A DNA stretch of 64,000 nt from Dechloromonas sp. A34. Lineage in GTDB: Bacteria > Pseudomonadota > Gammaproteobacteria > Burkholderiales > Rhodocyclaceae. The stretch lies in contig NZ_CP102486.1 in NCBI RefSeq assembly GCF_026261605.1, positions 186,001 through 250,000 on the forward strand. The letters run 5' to 3'. The notes beneath the pieces are model-generated. The model made no database searches, was not told where the DNA came from, and saw only the letters and a program-made list of their open reading frames with translations. This document shows positions 27,874-36,904 of this stretch, piece by piece (position 1 is the stretch's first letter; each line of letters opens with the position of its first letter). A program made the position numbers and the translations under genes.

Positions 27874-29262
27874 TCAGGCCGCGGCAGCAGGCGCCGGCAC
27901 GGTAGCGCTCAGCGGCAGGTGGACAATGATCCGGGTTCCCGCCCCGGGCTGGCTGGTCAGCGTGAATTCCCCGGCGTACATCTGGACCCGGTGGCGCATC
28001 CCGGCCAGCCCGTGATGCCGGCCGCCGTCGCCGCCGCTCGGGAAGCCCTTGCCGTCGTCTTCAATCTCCAGTTCCAGCCATTCGGCCGTCACCCGCAGGG
28101 CGAGCTTCACCCGGCGGGCGTCAGCGTGCTTGCGGATATTGGTCAGGGCCTCCTGGGCGATACGGAAAAGCGCCAGCGCCGGTGCCGGGGCAATCTCGAC
28201 ATCGTCCTCCGGTAGCTCCATGGCCAGGGTTTCCCCGTCGCCCTGGGCGAACTCTTCGCCGAGGGCGCGCAAGGTGGCGACCAGGCCGAGCATTTCAAGC
28301 AGCGGCGGGCGCAGGCCGTCGATGATCCGGCGCTTCAGGGCGATACCGCCATCAAGCAGTTCGTCGAGCCGGGCCAGCCGCTCGCGGCAGGGCACGAGTC
28401 CGGTCGCATCGAGATGGCGGGCGATCCATCCCGACTCCATCTTGGCGGCGGTGAGCAAGGCGCCCAGTTCGTCGTGCAGTTCGCGCGCCAGCCGCGCCTT
28501 TTCGGCCTCGCGCGCATTGGTCAGGTAGCTCGCCAGGTCGCTCAGCTCGGCTGTCCTCTCCTGGACCTGCGCATCGAGGCGCTGGTTCTCGCGGTGCAGC
28601 AAGTAGGCGATCTGTTCGCGCAATTTGAATTGTCGTTTGAGGACGAAGTGCATGAGGACCATCAACGCCAGAGCACCGACGGCCAGGGTGGCGACCACCC
28701 AGCGCGTGCGCTCGACATGGCGCGTTGAGCGCGCGAAAGAATCGTCGCCCTCCACCGCCAGGCGCTTCTTCAGTCCGAGTATGCGGCCACGGATCCGGTC
28801 GGTGTAGCGCTTGCCCTCATTCAGCGTTTCTTCGCCCGCTACGCCGCGCTCGACCAGCTGGCCTAGGCTGCGCAACTTGATCGCGACCAGCCCGGCAAGG
28901 TCGGCCAGGGCATCGTCGTTGGTCGGCCCCGCCAGGTCCCGGCGGATATCATCGACCAGTGCGCTCGCCGTTGCCCGGCTGCTTTCGTAGGGCCCGAGGT
29001 GGGCACGATTGCCGCTCAGCAGATAGCCGCGAACGGCATTTTCGGCGTCCATCAGCTGGATCAGCAGGCTGTCCAGGTGTTCGACCCGTACCGCCTGCTG
29101 GCGCAGGTCGCCGAGCGCCTGCAGGCTGGCGGTGGCCTGCCAGTGACTCGATCCCAGCACCAGCAGCACGAAGGTGCCGCCCAGTGCGAGGAGCAGGTGG
29201 TGCCACTGGCGAAAGCGGCGGCCGCTGAGGAGGGTCCGCAGCGATTGAGGAACGGCTTGCAT
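27874..29262 (-). CDS. CHASE3-type NarX/DesK-class sensor histidine kinase
   Basis: A 462-residue membrane kinase. A transmembrane segment near residues 20-42 is followed by a periplasmic CHASE3-like helical domain (LLIQLMDAENAVRGYLLSG), a second membrane segment at ~187-208, a coiled coil, the HisKA_3 box with RLARELHDELGALL and a HATPase domain (FRIAQEALTNIRKHADA, IEDDGKGF, HHGLAGMRHRV). Kinases of this class pair with LuxR-type regulators such as the one at 25665. GGAGGCAA precedes the ATG. It is convergent with the Crp-like gene. Confidence 0.9.
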   Translation of the reverse strand: MQAVPQSLRTLLSGRRFRQWHHLLLALGGTFVLLVLGSSHWQATASLQALGDLRQQAVRVEHLDSLLIQLMDAENAVRGYLLSGNRAHLGPYESSRATASALVDDIRRDLAGPTNDDALADLAGLVAIKLRSLGQLVERGVAGEETLNEGKRYTDRIRGRILGLKKRLAVEGDDSFARSTRHVERTRWVVATLAVGALALMVLMHFVLKRQFKLREQIAYLLHRENQRLDAQVQERTAELSDLASYLTNAREAEKARLARELHDELGALLTAAKMESGWIARHLDATGLVPCRERLARLDELLDGGIALKRRIIDGLRPPLLEMLGLVATLRALGEEFAQGDGETLAMELPEDDVEIAPAPALALFRIAQEALTNIRKHADARRVKLALRVTAEWLELEIEDDGKGFPSGGDGGRHHGLAGMRHRVQMYAGEFTLTSQPGAGTRIIVHLPLSATVPAPAAAA

Positions 29263-29440
29263 GGTATTGCCTCCTTCCCCGGACCGGGGTGCTGGACCGC
29301 GCGTGCAGGGCTCTTCCTACAGGCGATTCAGCCGGGTCTGACAGCCAGTTCGTGGTCCGGTTCGTATGCTGAAAATACCCCCGGCAGTTATGTCGCGGGC
29401 AAATCCGGAACATTTCATAACTACCGTTAAAGGACAAGTC

Positions 29441-29749
29441 ATGACGATCAGTAAATCAGGATTGGCAGCACTGCTGCTGGTCGGGCTGCTGGCCGCTTGC
29501 GGTGGCAGTCCGAGCAAGGAAAGCACCGGCGAGTATATCGACGACACGGCGCTCACCGCCAAGGTCAAGGCTGCCTTCGTCAAGGATGACGAGGTCAAGG
29601 CCGCCAACATCAAGGTCGAGACCTTCAAGGGTACGGTTCAGCTTTCGGGCTTCGCCGATAGCCGCGCCGAGATCGACCGGGCGGTGCGGACGGCCAGCCA
29701 GGTGCCGGGCGTCAAGGCCGTGACCAACGATATCCGCCTCAAACAGTAG
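29441..29749 (+). CDS. BON-domain lipoprotein
   Basis: A 102-residue lipoprotein with lipobox LLAAC (Cys20) and one BON domain: DDTALTAKVKAAFVKDDEVKAANIKVETFKGTVQLSGF split over residues ~33-75, ending in GVKAVTNDIRLK. BON proteins of the OsmY/DolP type bind membranes and support envelope integrity under stress. The start at 29441 gives a proper signal peptide and follows AAAGGAC; an upstream in-frame ATG would not. Confidence 0.9.
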   Translation: MTISKSGLAALLLVGLLAACGGSPSKESTGEYIDDTALTAKVKAAFVKDDEVKAANIKVETFKGTVQLSGFADSRAEIDRAVRTASQVPGVKAVTNDIRLKQ

Positions 29750-29966
29750 TCCATGCGCCGACCTCGCCGGAGCTTCCCCAGGCCTTCCTCCGGCGCGGCG
29801 AACGGTTGTCAGAAGGCCTGGTCCCAGCGAATCGAGCGGTGCACGGCGGTATTGGTCCGGCCGACCCTGCTCGAGGTCTGGACGAAATTGCCGTTCGCCG
29901 GGCTTCGGATCGTGTGCTCGGCCAGCCGGCCGAGGGCGGATCGGCAGTGTCAATTACCTGTTCTGT

Positions 29967-32132
29967 TTAGGCCGCTTCTTTCCTGGCGAGGTCGTGCGAC
30001 AGGTCCTTGTCGACCTTGAGGATGTGGTTGACCAGCCAGTCCCGGATAAAGCCCATGAGCTCGATCGAGATGCCGGCATTGCCGCTGTCGAACTGTTGCT
30101 TGAACTTCGAGACGTCGGCGATCAGCTTTTTGTGTTCGGCGGCGTGCAGGTTGCGCCCGGCGTAGGCATGTTTCTCCATCAATTTTTCTTCGAAGTCGAA
30201 GTGGTTGAGCGTGTAGTTGACGAGCTCATTGAGGATGGGTCCGGCGATTTCGCGGCCGTGGCCGGCGTGCATGGCAGCGTTCAGGCGGTTGGCGATGGCG
30301 ATCAGCACCTGGTGCTGGCGATCGATTTCGGCATGCCCGACCGCGAGCGCCGACGACCATTCCATCAATGCCACGGCTGGGCCATTGTCGGCTCGCTGCC
30401 TGGAGGCCACGGCGACCTCGCCGACGTTGAAGCGCTGCACCATCGAGAACATTTCATTGGCCGATTTTTCAAGTTCGCTCGAGGTTTGCTGCGACTGGCG
30501 AATAACGTTTTCGGTGCGTCCGGAGGCGTGCATGACTTCATCGACATTGCCGACGATTTCCGCGATCTGCCGCGTCTGGTCGTGCGTGGCTTCCGCCAGT
30601 TGCTGCATCTTGAGCAGGGTTTCCTTGGCCTGTTCCTCAATGGCGTGCAGGGTTTCGGCGGCCGAATTGGCCTGGGTCACCCCCTTGGCGATGACCGGAG
30701 CGGCGGCATCCATGCCCTTCACGGCACGTTCGGTATCGCCCTGGATACTGTGCAGGATTCGGCCGATCTCGCTGGTCGCCTTCGCAGTGCGTTCGGCCAG
30801 CTTGCGCACTTCGTCGGCAACGACCGCAAAGCCACGCCCCTGTTCGCCGGCGCGGGCCGCCTCGATGGCCGCATTGAGCGCGAGCAGGTTGGTCTGGTCG
30901 GCGATGTCCTTGATGACATTCGCCATCTTGTCGATCTCCTGCGTACTGGCGACCAGTCGCGAAACCTCGGCCGATGAGGCGGCCACGGTATCGGCAATGG
31001 CGTTCATCTCCTCGGCGACCTTGACCGCGACGTCAGCGCCGGCACGGGCGCGCCGGGCAACTTCCTGCGATCCCTGCTCGGTATCGCCGGCGAGCACATT
31101 GACGGTTTCGACGCTCAAGGAAATGTTGTTGATCGCCGAACGCGTCTGTTCGATGGCGTTTGCCTGCAACTGGGTTGCCAAGTTGATTTCGTTCGATTCC
31201 GCCGACAGGCGAACGATGCTCGATTCGACCTGGTGGGCATTGCTGAACACGGCGCGCAGCATGTCCTTGAGGTTGGCCTGCATGCGGGAAAGAACGAACA
31301 GCAGGCTGTCGCCGTCGCCGTTGCGCAGGCGGATCTCTTGGGTCAGATCGCCCTCGGCAATGCGACTGGTGATCCCGGCTGCAACTCGCGGTTCACCGCC
31401 GAATTCGCCGATGATGCTGCGCCGGACGACCCAGGCCGCACCGAGCAGGATCAGCGTGCCGCCGATGGCCAGTGCCAGGCTATGCGTTGCGTGTTGCCAG
31501 AAAATATTCTCTACGTCGTCGATGTAGATACCGGAGCCGACCACCCAGCCCCAGGGCTCGAATTTCTTGACATAGGACAGCTTGGTGAAGAGTTCGTCGG
31601 TGACGCCGCCGCCAGCTTTGGGTTTCGGCCAGAGATATTCGACGTAGCCTTGGCCGGCCTTGTCTGCCACCGTGACGAAGGCTGCGAACAAGTTGGTCTT
31701 GTCGGCTTTGACGCGCGGGCCATCGAGGCCAGCCTGGAGCATCGTCGCCCGATTGAATTTAGCATCGTCGAGAATCTTGCCGTCGAGCGCCGGGACGGTC
31801 GGGTGCATGATCATTTTGGGTGCCGGCTTGCCGAGGTCGTTGATCCAGAAGTATTCCTTCTCCTCGTAGCGCAGACCCTTGATGACCTTGATCGCACCGG
31901 CCTGCGCCTGCTCGGTGGTCATCGCGCCCGCCTGTTCACTCTCGTGGAACTGCTTTAGTACGCTGTAGGCGGTCTCGACCAGGTGTCGCGTCTTGACCTG
32001 GCGGTCCTCATAGACCAGTTCGTGGATCGTGTCGATCGCTTCCGACATGATCACGACCATGCATACGAATGCCAGTACCGCCGAAATCGACAGTCGGCTC
32101 ATCAGCGTCAGCCTGCGCAGTCCGGTTGTCAT
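29967..32132 (-). CDS. methyl-accepting chemotaxis protein with Cache and C-terminal hemerythrin domains
   Basis: A 721-residue chemoreceptor. Two membrane segments flank a periplasmic single Cache domain ([22 protein letters not shown] ... [14 protein letters not shown]). HAMP and the signalling domain follow, with the hairpin tip [39 protein letters not shown] present in pieces. The last ~120 residues form a full hemerythrin ([24 protein letters not shown]-like spacing, HILKVDKDL), so the receptor can probably bind O2 or report redox state in the cytoplasm while the Cache domain reads small acids. The ATG at 32132 follows AGAGGGAAAAGG. An FNR-type box lies ~220 bases upstream. Confidence 0.93.
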   Translation of the reverse strand: MTTGLRRLTLMSRLSISAVLAFVCMVVIMSEAIDTIHELVYEDRQVKTRHLVETAYSVLKQFHESEQAGAMTTEQAQAGAIKVIKGLRYEEKEYFWINDLGKPAPKMIMHPTVPALDGKILDDAKFNRATMLQAGLDGPRVKADKTNLFAAFVTVADKAGQGYVEYLWPKPKAGGGVTDELFTKLSYVKKFEPWGWVVGSGIYIDDVENIFWQHATHSLALAIGGTLILLGAAWVVRRSIIGEFGGEPRVAAGITSRIAEGDLTQEIRLRNGDGDSLLFVLSRMQANLKDMLRAVFSNAHQVESSIVRLSAESNEINLATQLQANAIEQTRSAINNISLSVETVNVLAGDTEQGSQEVARRARAGADVAVKVAEEMNAIADTVAASSAEVSRLVASTQEIDKMANVIKDIADQTNLLALNAAIEAARAGEQGRGFAVVADEVRKLAERTAKATSEIGRILHSIQGDTERAVKGMDAAAPVIAKGVTQANSAAETLHAIEEQAKETLLKMQQLAEATHDQTRQIAEIVGNVDEVMHASGRTENVIRQSQQTSSELEKSANEMFSMVQRFNVGEVAVASRQRADNGPAVALMEWSSALAVGHAEIDRQHQVLIAIANRLNAAMHAGHGREIAGPILNELVNYTLNHFDFEEKLMEKHAYAGRNLHAAEHKKLIADVSKFKQQFDSGNAGISIELMGFIRDWLVNHILKVDKDLSHDLARKEAA

Positions 32133-32632
32133 CCTTTTCCCTCTTTTTGTCAGCCTGTTCGGCGGGCAGCCTGATGCCCGGTTTGTCCTGCTTGGCAAAT
32201 GGTGCTTGGGTTGCACTCGCCATGCAGGGCGCGGCAGGTTCTGCGACGGCCGCAGTCCACTTTCTGGCGAGTGCGACTATTACTAAAGCAATAGTCGAGC
32301 CGGGTTGGGTTGGGCGCATCCGTGCTTGCTGGGTGTTACTGCAAGATATTGATCCAGATCAATTTATATCGGATCTGTAGGTATTGCGAATGTGATCGTT
32401 CAGCTTCTCATAACGCGGAAAGCAGCTTGGGCTTTCCCGCAATCGAGAAGCGTCGGCCCGTGGTTTCATGGGGGAAACGTCGGTGTCGGCAAGTTGTCCC
32501 ATTTGCTACCGTGAGGGCAGGCTCGTCGCAGTTAGCCGGCTTTCCTTCGGGCTTGCCTTGCTTCCGGACTCGCCGCTGCCGACGCTTGCAGCGAGCAGGT
32601 ATTGCCGATGCGGCGCCTTTGCTTTTGTGGTG
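32133..32632. other. 500-base intergenic region upstream of the hemerythrin-MCP gene
   Basis: No convincing gene is seen in this stretch. It separates the 3' end of the DUF218 gene and the 5' end of the chemoreceptor gene, both on the minus strand, and must hold the chemoreceptor promoter. The one clear element is a perfect FNR-type palindrome at 32349-32362. Confidence 0.5.
32349..32362. promoter_or_regulatory. FNR/ANR-type box TTGATCCAGATCAA
   Basis: The 14 bases fit TTGAT-N4-ATCAA exactly. It lies 217 bases before the start codon of the hemerythrin-containing chemoreceptor gene. Control by an oxygen-responsive Fnr-type regulator fits a receptor with an O2-binding domain. No Fe-S Fnr gene is in the window. 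Confidence 0.6.
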
Positions 32633-33406
32633 CTAGTTGGCGGATTTGGCCAGGCGCTGCAATTCGAGCCAGGCCAGCCCCAGCCATTCGTGCAGGGCGT
32701 AATAGGAGGTCTGCAACGCCCGAGCCTGCGGTAGCCAGTCGAGTACCCTCCAGGGCTGCTCGCGCCGTTTCGCGAGTTCGGTCGGGGCCGGCACGACCTC
32801 GAGTCCCGCCGCTTCGAACAGGCGTTGCGCCCGCGGCATATGGAATGCTTGGGTGACCAGTACGACGCGCCGAATGCCTGCGTCGCGCAGTATCTTTGCC
32901 GAGAACGCGGCGTTGTCGGCAGTGTCTTCAGATTCGGTTTCCCGCCAACGCACCGCCACCTTGAATTCGCGCTCGAGTATGTCCCCGATCACCTCGGCCT
33001 CGGAGCGGCTGGCATTGAACGGCCGGCCGCCGGTGACCAGCACCGGCAGATGGTGTCGTTCGGCCAGTGTGGCGCCATAACGCAGGCGAATCAGGCTGCG
33101 GTCGGTGACCGTGTCGCCGCCGTACTCCTCGGCGTCGAGATTCAGGCCGCTGCCGAGGACGACGATGGCCCTGGCCCCCTGCGGATCGGTCATCGCCGGC
33201 CCGGCCCGCTGTTCCAGCGGGGCAATCAGCAGGCCGGCGACCGGCGGCAGGCTCTGGGCCAGCAGCAGGCCGCCGCCGATGATGGCCACGGCGAACGCCC
33301 AGCGCCGCCGACGGCAGATCGCGGCAAGGGCGAGAAAGAGCAGGCCGTTGGTCGGAGGTAGCAGCAGATTGCCGAGCAGGCTTTTCAGAAACAGGGCAGT
33401 GGACAT
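32633..33406 (-). CDS. DUF218 (ElyC/YdcF-like) membrane protein
   Basis: A protein of 257 residues with two N-terminal hydrophobic segments (NLLLPPTNGLLFLALAAI and FAVAIIGGGLLLAQSLPP) and a DUF218 domain with ARAIVVLGSG, LPVLVTGG, SRSEAEVIGDIL, SEDTADNAAFSAKIL and VVLVTQAFHMPRAQRLFEAAG. ElyC in E. coli affects peptidoglycan lipid-carrier metabolism; the enzymatic activity of the family is poorly known. The ATG at 33406 is chosen because it begins just before the membrane segment; an in-frame start at 33457 is possible and neither has a strong ribosome site. Confidence 0.85.
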   Translation of the reverse strand: MSTALFLKSLLGNLLLPPTNGLLFLALAAICRRRRWAFAVAIIGGGLLLAQSLPPVAGLLIAPLEQRAGPAMTDPQGARAIVVLGSGLNLDAEEYGGDTVTDRSLIRLRYGATLAERHHLPVLVTGGRPFNASRSEAEVIGDILEREFKVAVRWRETESEDTADNAAFSAKILRDAGIRRVVLVTQAFHMPRAQRLFEAAGLEVVPAPTELAKRREQPWRVLDWLPQARALQTSYYALHEWLGLAWLELQRLAKSAN

Positions 33407-33678
33407 GCGCTGAGAAAATGGGCCGGTGGTTTCGGGTTGCCGAGTTTGGCCCGACAAGCCGACAGCGTCAATTCAGCCTTGCCGTCGGCATTGATCCAGC
33501 TGGCCTGCGGCGATCGGTCGCGGCAATGTCAATTGCATATAACGGAGGGCTGTAATACCCTTTCGCCGGGGTGTTCAGTGCAGGCAGCCAGCCGGCGCCA
33601 AGTCTCGGCAGCCGCCCTCACGCCTTCCGCATCGGTGGAAGGTCTTCACAATCCGCAACATTTGCGAGAGGACATACG

Positions 33679-34086
33679 ATGACTCTTATTACCTGGACTC
33701 AGGAGCAATTCGGTACCACGGTCGCCCAACATGACGAAGAGCACCGGCAGCTCTTCAAGCTGCTCAACGATCTGCACTACAAGGTCGGCAACAGCGGGCG
33801 CTATGCCATTGGCGCTTCACTCGACAACCTGATCGCCTTCGTCGCCGAGCATTTTTCGTCCGAAGAGCGGAACATGGCGGCAGCGGCTTACCCGGCGCTG
33901 GAGGATCACAAGCTGGAGCACGACAAGCTGGTGCAACTATGCCTCGACCTGCAGCACCGCTTTCACGCCGGCACGGTCGAGATCAACGAACAGACCACCG
34001 GTTTTCTGCGGGATTGGCTGATCGACCATATTCCCCGGGTCGATTTCCAATATGGCCCGACACTGGCTGGCAGCGACAGCAGGTAA
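33679..34086 (+). CDS. single-domain bacteriohemerythrin
   Basis: A 135-residue hemerythrin with the full diiron ligand set: His18, His58, Glu62, His77, His81, His117 and Asp122 (QHDEEHR, HFSSEE, HKLEH, HIPRVD). Such proteins bind O2 reversibly and can store it or deliver it to oxidases and oxygenases. The ATG at 33679 follows GAGAGGA. It is one of three hemerythrin-type domains in this window. Confidence 0.95.
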   Translation: MTLITWTQEQFGTTVAQHDEEHRQLFKLLNDLHYKVGNSGRYAIGASLDNLIAFVAEHFSSEERNMAAAAYPALEDHKLEHDKLVQLCLDLQHRFHAGTVEINEQTTGFLRDWLIDHIPRVDFQYGPTLAGSDSR

Positions 34087-34166
34087 TTTCCAGCAAGCAA
34101 GCTGTTGGCGATGGTGTGAGCCGCTGCCGCCAACGTCAGCTGCAGATCCCTGCGAGCAATGAGCAG

Positions 34167-34196
34167 GCAGAAGGCCGGGTCGGCCCGGCCTTCTGC
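34167..34196. terminator. bidirectional terminator hairpin
   Basis: A perfect 13-base stem GCAGAAGGCCGGG / CCCGGCCTTCTGC with a four-base loop lies between the converging hemerythrin and paaY genes. T-runs are short on both sides, but the stem is strong. Confidence 0.75.
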
Positions 34197-34221
34197 CTTC
34201 CTGCGGGGCTGGCGGCTTCCG

Positions 34222-34845
34222 TCAGGCTTCACTGCTCCGCTTCTTCATTTCCACCAGCGGAATCACCTCCGGCAGGTGAATGCGCTGGCGATCGGCCTCG
34301 ATCGCGGTCAGCGGGGCGCATTCGGTCATGGTCGCCAGACTGCGCCGGGTTAAATCCTGATAGGTGCGCGTCCCTTCGCTTTTCCAGGCGATTTCCTCGT
34401 CGGAGAGCTGGCGGATGATCTTGGCCGGCATGCCGGCGGCCAGGCTGCGGGCGGGGATTTCGACTCCGGCCTTGACGAAGGCGCTGGCGGCGACGATGGT
34501 CGACTCGCCGATGATGGCGTTATCCATGATCACCGCGTTCATGCCGATCAGCGCATTCCTGCCCACCCGGCAGCCGTGCAGCACGGCACCGTGGCCGATA
34601 TGGCCGTCTTCCTCGACCACGGTATCGGTGCCGGGGAAACCATGCATGACGCAGGTGTCCTGCAGATTGGCGCCGCGCTCGAGGATTAGCCGGCCGAAAT
34701 CGCCACGCAAGCTGGCACAGGGGCCGACATAACAGCCCGGGCCGACGATCACGTCGCCAATCAATACCGCGCTGGGATGAACATAAGCCGTCGGGTCGAC
34801 GACCGGAACGATGCCGTCGATGGCATAAACGCGCAGGGTGGTCAC
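34222..34845 (-). CDS. paaY: PaaY-like left-handed beta-helix thioesterase / gamma-carbonic anhydrase family
   Basis: A 207-residue hexapeptide-repeat protein. The repeats include [22 protein letters not shown] and [26 protein letters not shown], with the metal His positions of gamma-carbonic anhydrases ([13 protein letters not shown]). PaaY hydrolyses stalled ring-hydroxylated CoA esters in phenylacetate metabolism. A GTG at 34845 with AGGAG seven bases upstream gives the family's usual N-terminus ([13 protein letters not shown]); an ATG-like frame extending to 34902 would add 19 residues and run into the IclR promoter. It is divergent from the IclR gene. Confidence 0.88.
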   Translation of the reverse strand: MTTLRVYAIDGIVPVVDPTAYVHPSAVLIGDVIVGPGCYVGPCASLRGDFGRLILERGANLQDTCVMHGFPGTDTVVEEDGHIGHGAVLHGCRVGRNALIGMNAVIMDNAIIGESTIVAASAFVKAGVEIPARSLAAGMPAKIIRQLSDEEIAWKSEGTRTYQDLTRRSLATMTECAPLTAIEADRQRIHLPEVIPLVEMKKRSSEA

Positions 34846-34889
34846 AAAAAAGCTCCTGACAAGGGGATGTGGAATTCTATAAAATAAAA

Positions 34890-34900
34890 GTCGTTTCGAC
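34890..34900. promoter_or_regulatory. palindrome GTCGTTTCGAC between paaY and the IclR gene
   Basis: A short perfect palindrome in the 79-base divergent gap, within AT-rich sequence. IclR proteins often bind such sites in their own promoter, so it is a candidate autoregulatory operator. Short palindromes also arise by chance. Confidence 0.3.
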
Positions 34901-34924
34901 ATGTGTAATTTTTAAGGGGTGAAT

Positions 34925-35728
34925 ATGAGTGAAGAATCGGAAAGCCGGCCGAGTGAGGGCAAGCACGGCGTCCAATCGCTGGAGATCGGCATGGGCATCC
35001 TGCGCGCCATGGTCAATGGCCAGCGATCGATGATGCTCAAGGACATCGCGGCGGCGGCCGACATGCCGGCTTCGAAGGCCCATCGCTACCTGGTCAGCCT
35101 GATTCGCGCCGGCCTGGTCGAGCAGGATCCAATGAGCTCGCGCTACGACCTCGGGCCTTTCGCGCTCAATATCGGCCTCGTCGCCATCGACCGTCTCGAC
35201 CGGATTCGCCTCGGCCTGTCGGCGATCTCCGAATTGCGCGACCAGATCAACGAAACCACCGCGCTCGCCGTGTGGGGCGACGGCGGCCCGATCATCGTGC
35301 GCTGGGAAAGGCCGCGGCGGCCGATCACCGTCAATGTTGTGACCGGCACCGCGCTCGACCCGCTGACTTCGGCCAGTGGTCGCGTGTTCACCGCCTGGCT
35401 GCCGAAGGAGACGGCCAACCGCCTGACCGATCGCTATTTCAAGGCCGGCAAGCTGGCTCCCGACCTCCAGACCCGGGCCGATGTCGAGGCCATGCTGGCC
35501 AAAGTCCGGACCGACGGCTATGCCAGCGTCACCGGCTATCACCTGATCGCCGGGGTGGAGGCGGTGGCGGCGCCGGTCTTCAACTTCAAGAGTGAAATTA
35601 CCATCGCCATGCTGGTCGTCGGGGTCAGCGGCATGTTCGACATGTCGCCGGACGGACCGGTGGTCGGGCCGCTGAAAGCGGCGGCGACCGAGCTGTCGAT
35701 GCGCCTTGGCTACACCCCGCCGAAGTGA
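34925..35728 (+). CDS. IclR-family transcriptional regulator
   Basis: A 267-residue regulator with an N-terminal winged helix (VQSLEIGMGILRAMV, LKDIAAAADMPASKAHRYLVSLIRAGLV) and a C-terminal effector domain (GTALDPLTSASGRVFTAWLP, VTGYHLIAGVEAVAAPVF). AAGGGG precedes the ATG by five bases. Divergent paaY and the downstream Liv-type operon suggest a role in aromatic acid uptake or use. The 240 bases after it contain a strong inverted repeat and promoter for the transporter. Confidence 0.92.
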   Translation: MSEESESRPSEGKHGVQSLEIGMGILRAMVNGQRSMMLKDIAAAADMPASKAHRYLVSLIRAGLVEQDPMSSRYDLGPFALNIGLVAIDRLDRIRLGLSAISELRDQINETTALAVWGDGGPIIVRWERPRRPITVNVVTGTALDPLTSASGRVFTAWLPKETANRLTDRYFKAGKLAPDLQTRADVEAMLAKVRTDGYASVTGYHLIAGVEAVAAPVFNFKSEITIAMLVVGVSGMFDMSPDGPVVGPLKAAATELSMRLGYTPPK

Positions 35729-35833
35729 GTCAGGCCGGACCAGGGTGGTGCACTCGGCCATGCGGTCGTCGTCTTGTCCCTGTATTGATGCAGGGGGCAT
35801 GAGAAAAACCATAAATATCAGGCACCTGTCATT

Positions 35834-35871
35834 TGATACAAAAAATTTGATTGATGATTAAATTTGTATCA
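35834..35871. promoter_or_regulatory. inverted repeat TGATACAAA ... TTTGTATCA, candidate operator of the Liv-type operon
   Basis: TGATAC (35834-35839) and GTATCA (35866-35871) are 26 bases apart, and the match extends to TGATACAAA / TTTGTATCA. It lies directly before a TTGACA promoter element. Related half-sites occur in the paa divergent region (6999-7043 and 7202). A single regulator, PaaX or the adjacent IclR protein, may bind both places. Confidence 0.55.
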
Positions 35872-35877
35872 TTTCTC

Positions 35878-35906
35878 TTGACAGAAGTTATTCCATATTT
35901 CAGAAT
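35878..35906 (+). promoter_or_regulatory. putative promoter of the Liv-type operon
   Basis: A perfect -35 (TTGACA, 35878-35883), a 17-base spacer and CAGAAT (35901-35906) as a moderate -10. It lies seven bases after the inverted repeat and 60 bases before the leader ORF. Confidence 0.5.
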
Positions 35907-35967
35907 CAATTACACAGAAAAGAATTGATGCATCCGTCAGCCGCGGCTGACACCCACAGGAGACGAC

Positions 35968-36027
35968 ATGACCAACCGACAGCTAGCCCCGTGCAGGGCC
36001 GCGCCCGATGAGAGAAGGGGCCTCTGA
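35968..36027 (+). CDS. 19-residue leader ORF coupled to livH
   Basis: ATG at 35968 has a strong CAGGAGACGAC site. The frame ends in TGATG, sharing bases with the livH start at 36027. The peptide is MTNRQLAPCRAAPDERRGL. It may serve as a translational leader for livH, or be the remnant of a deleted gene such as the missing substrate-binding protein. No family is recognised. Confidence 0.4.
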   Translation: MTNRQLAPCRAAPDERRGL

Positions 36028-36902
36028 TGCTTGCCCAGTTTCTACAATTCCTCTTTTCCGGCGTCACCGTCGGCGCCACCTATGCGTTGGCGGCGCTCGG
36101 CTTCACGCTGATCTACAACGCCAGCAACGTGATCAACTTCGCCCAGGGCGAGTTCATCATGTTGGGCGGCATGCTGGCCGTCTATTTCACCCAGGCCGGG
36201 CTGCCCTTGCCGGTGGCGCTGGTGCTCGCCATCCTGATCCCGGCCGTGGTCGGCATCGTGGTCGAGAAACTGGCCATCGAGCCGGTCAAGGGCGCCGAGA
36301 CGGTGACCCTGATCATCATCACGATTGGCGCCTCGCTGGTCATCCGCGGCCTGATTCAGGTCTGGCTCGGCAAGAACACCTTCAGCCTGCCGGCCTTCTC
36401 GGGTGACGAGCCGATCCATATACTCGGTGCCACGCTGCTGCCGCAGAGCCTGTGGGTGCTCGGCGTCACGGCTCTGGTCGTGATCGCGCTCTGGTACTTC
36501 TTCAACCGTACCCTGCAGGGCAAGGCCATGCTCGCCACCTCCTACAACCGGGTGGCGGCCGAACTGGTCGGCATCAACACCAGCTGGGTGCTGTTCATGA
36601 GTTTCGCCATGTCGGCCGCACTCGGCGCGCTGGGTGGCATCCTGGTCACCCCGATCACCCTGACTTCCTACGACGTCGGGATCATGCTCGGTCTCAAGGG
36701 CTTCGTCGCCGCCGTCGTCGGCGGCCTCGGCAACGGCCTCGGTGCCGTGGTCGGCGGCCTGCTCGTCGGCATCCTCGAAGCCATGGGCGCCGGCTATATT
36801 TCTTCCAGCTACAAGGATGCGATTCCCTTCGTCCTCATCCTGCTGATCCTCTTCTTCATGCCGCGTGGCCTGTTCGGCGGCAAATCGACGGATCGGGTGT
36901 AA
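36027..36902 (+). CDS. livH: branched-chain-type ABC permease LivH
   Basis: Inner-membrane permease of 291 residues, with about eight membrane segments and the family hallmarks LGFTLIYNASNVINFAQGEF near the N-terminus and LGLKGFVAAVVGGLGNGLGAVVGG near the C-terminus. With LivM it forms the channel of a HAAT-type importer. Such importers also carry aromatic acids, and the neighbouring paaY and IclR genes suggest this here. AGAAGGGG inside the leader ORF precedes its ATG. No livK-like binding protein gene is adjacent. Confidence 0.92.
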   Translation: MLAQFLQFLFSGVTVGATYALAALGFTLIYNASNVINFAQGEFIMLGGMLAVYFTQAGLPLPVALVLAILIPAVVGIVVEKLAIEPVKGAETVTLIIITIGASLVIRGLIQVWLGKNTFSLPAFSGDEPIHILGATLLPQSLWVLGVTALVVIALWYFFNRTLQGKAMLATSYNRVAAELVGINTSWVLFMSFAMSAALGALGGILVTPITLTSYDVGIMLGLKGFVAAVVGGLGNGLGAVVGGLLVGILEAMGAGYISSSYKDAIPFVLILLILFFMPRGLFGGKSTDRV

Positions 36903-36904
36903 GC

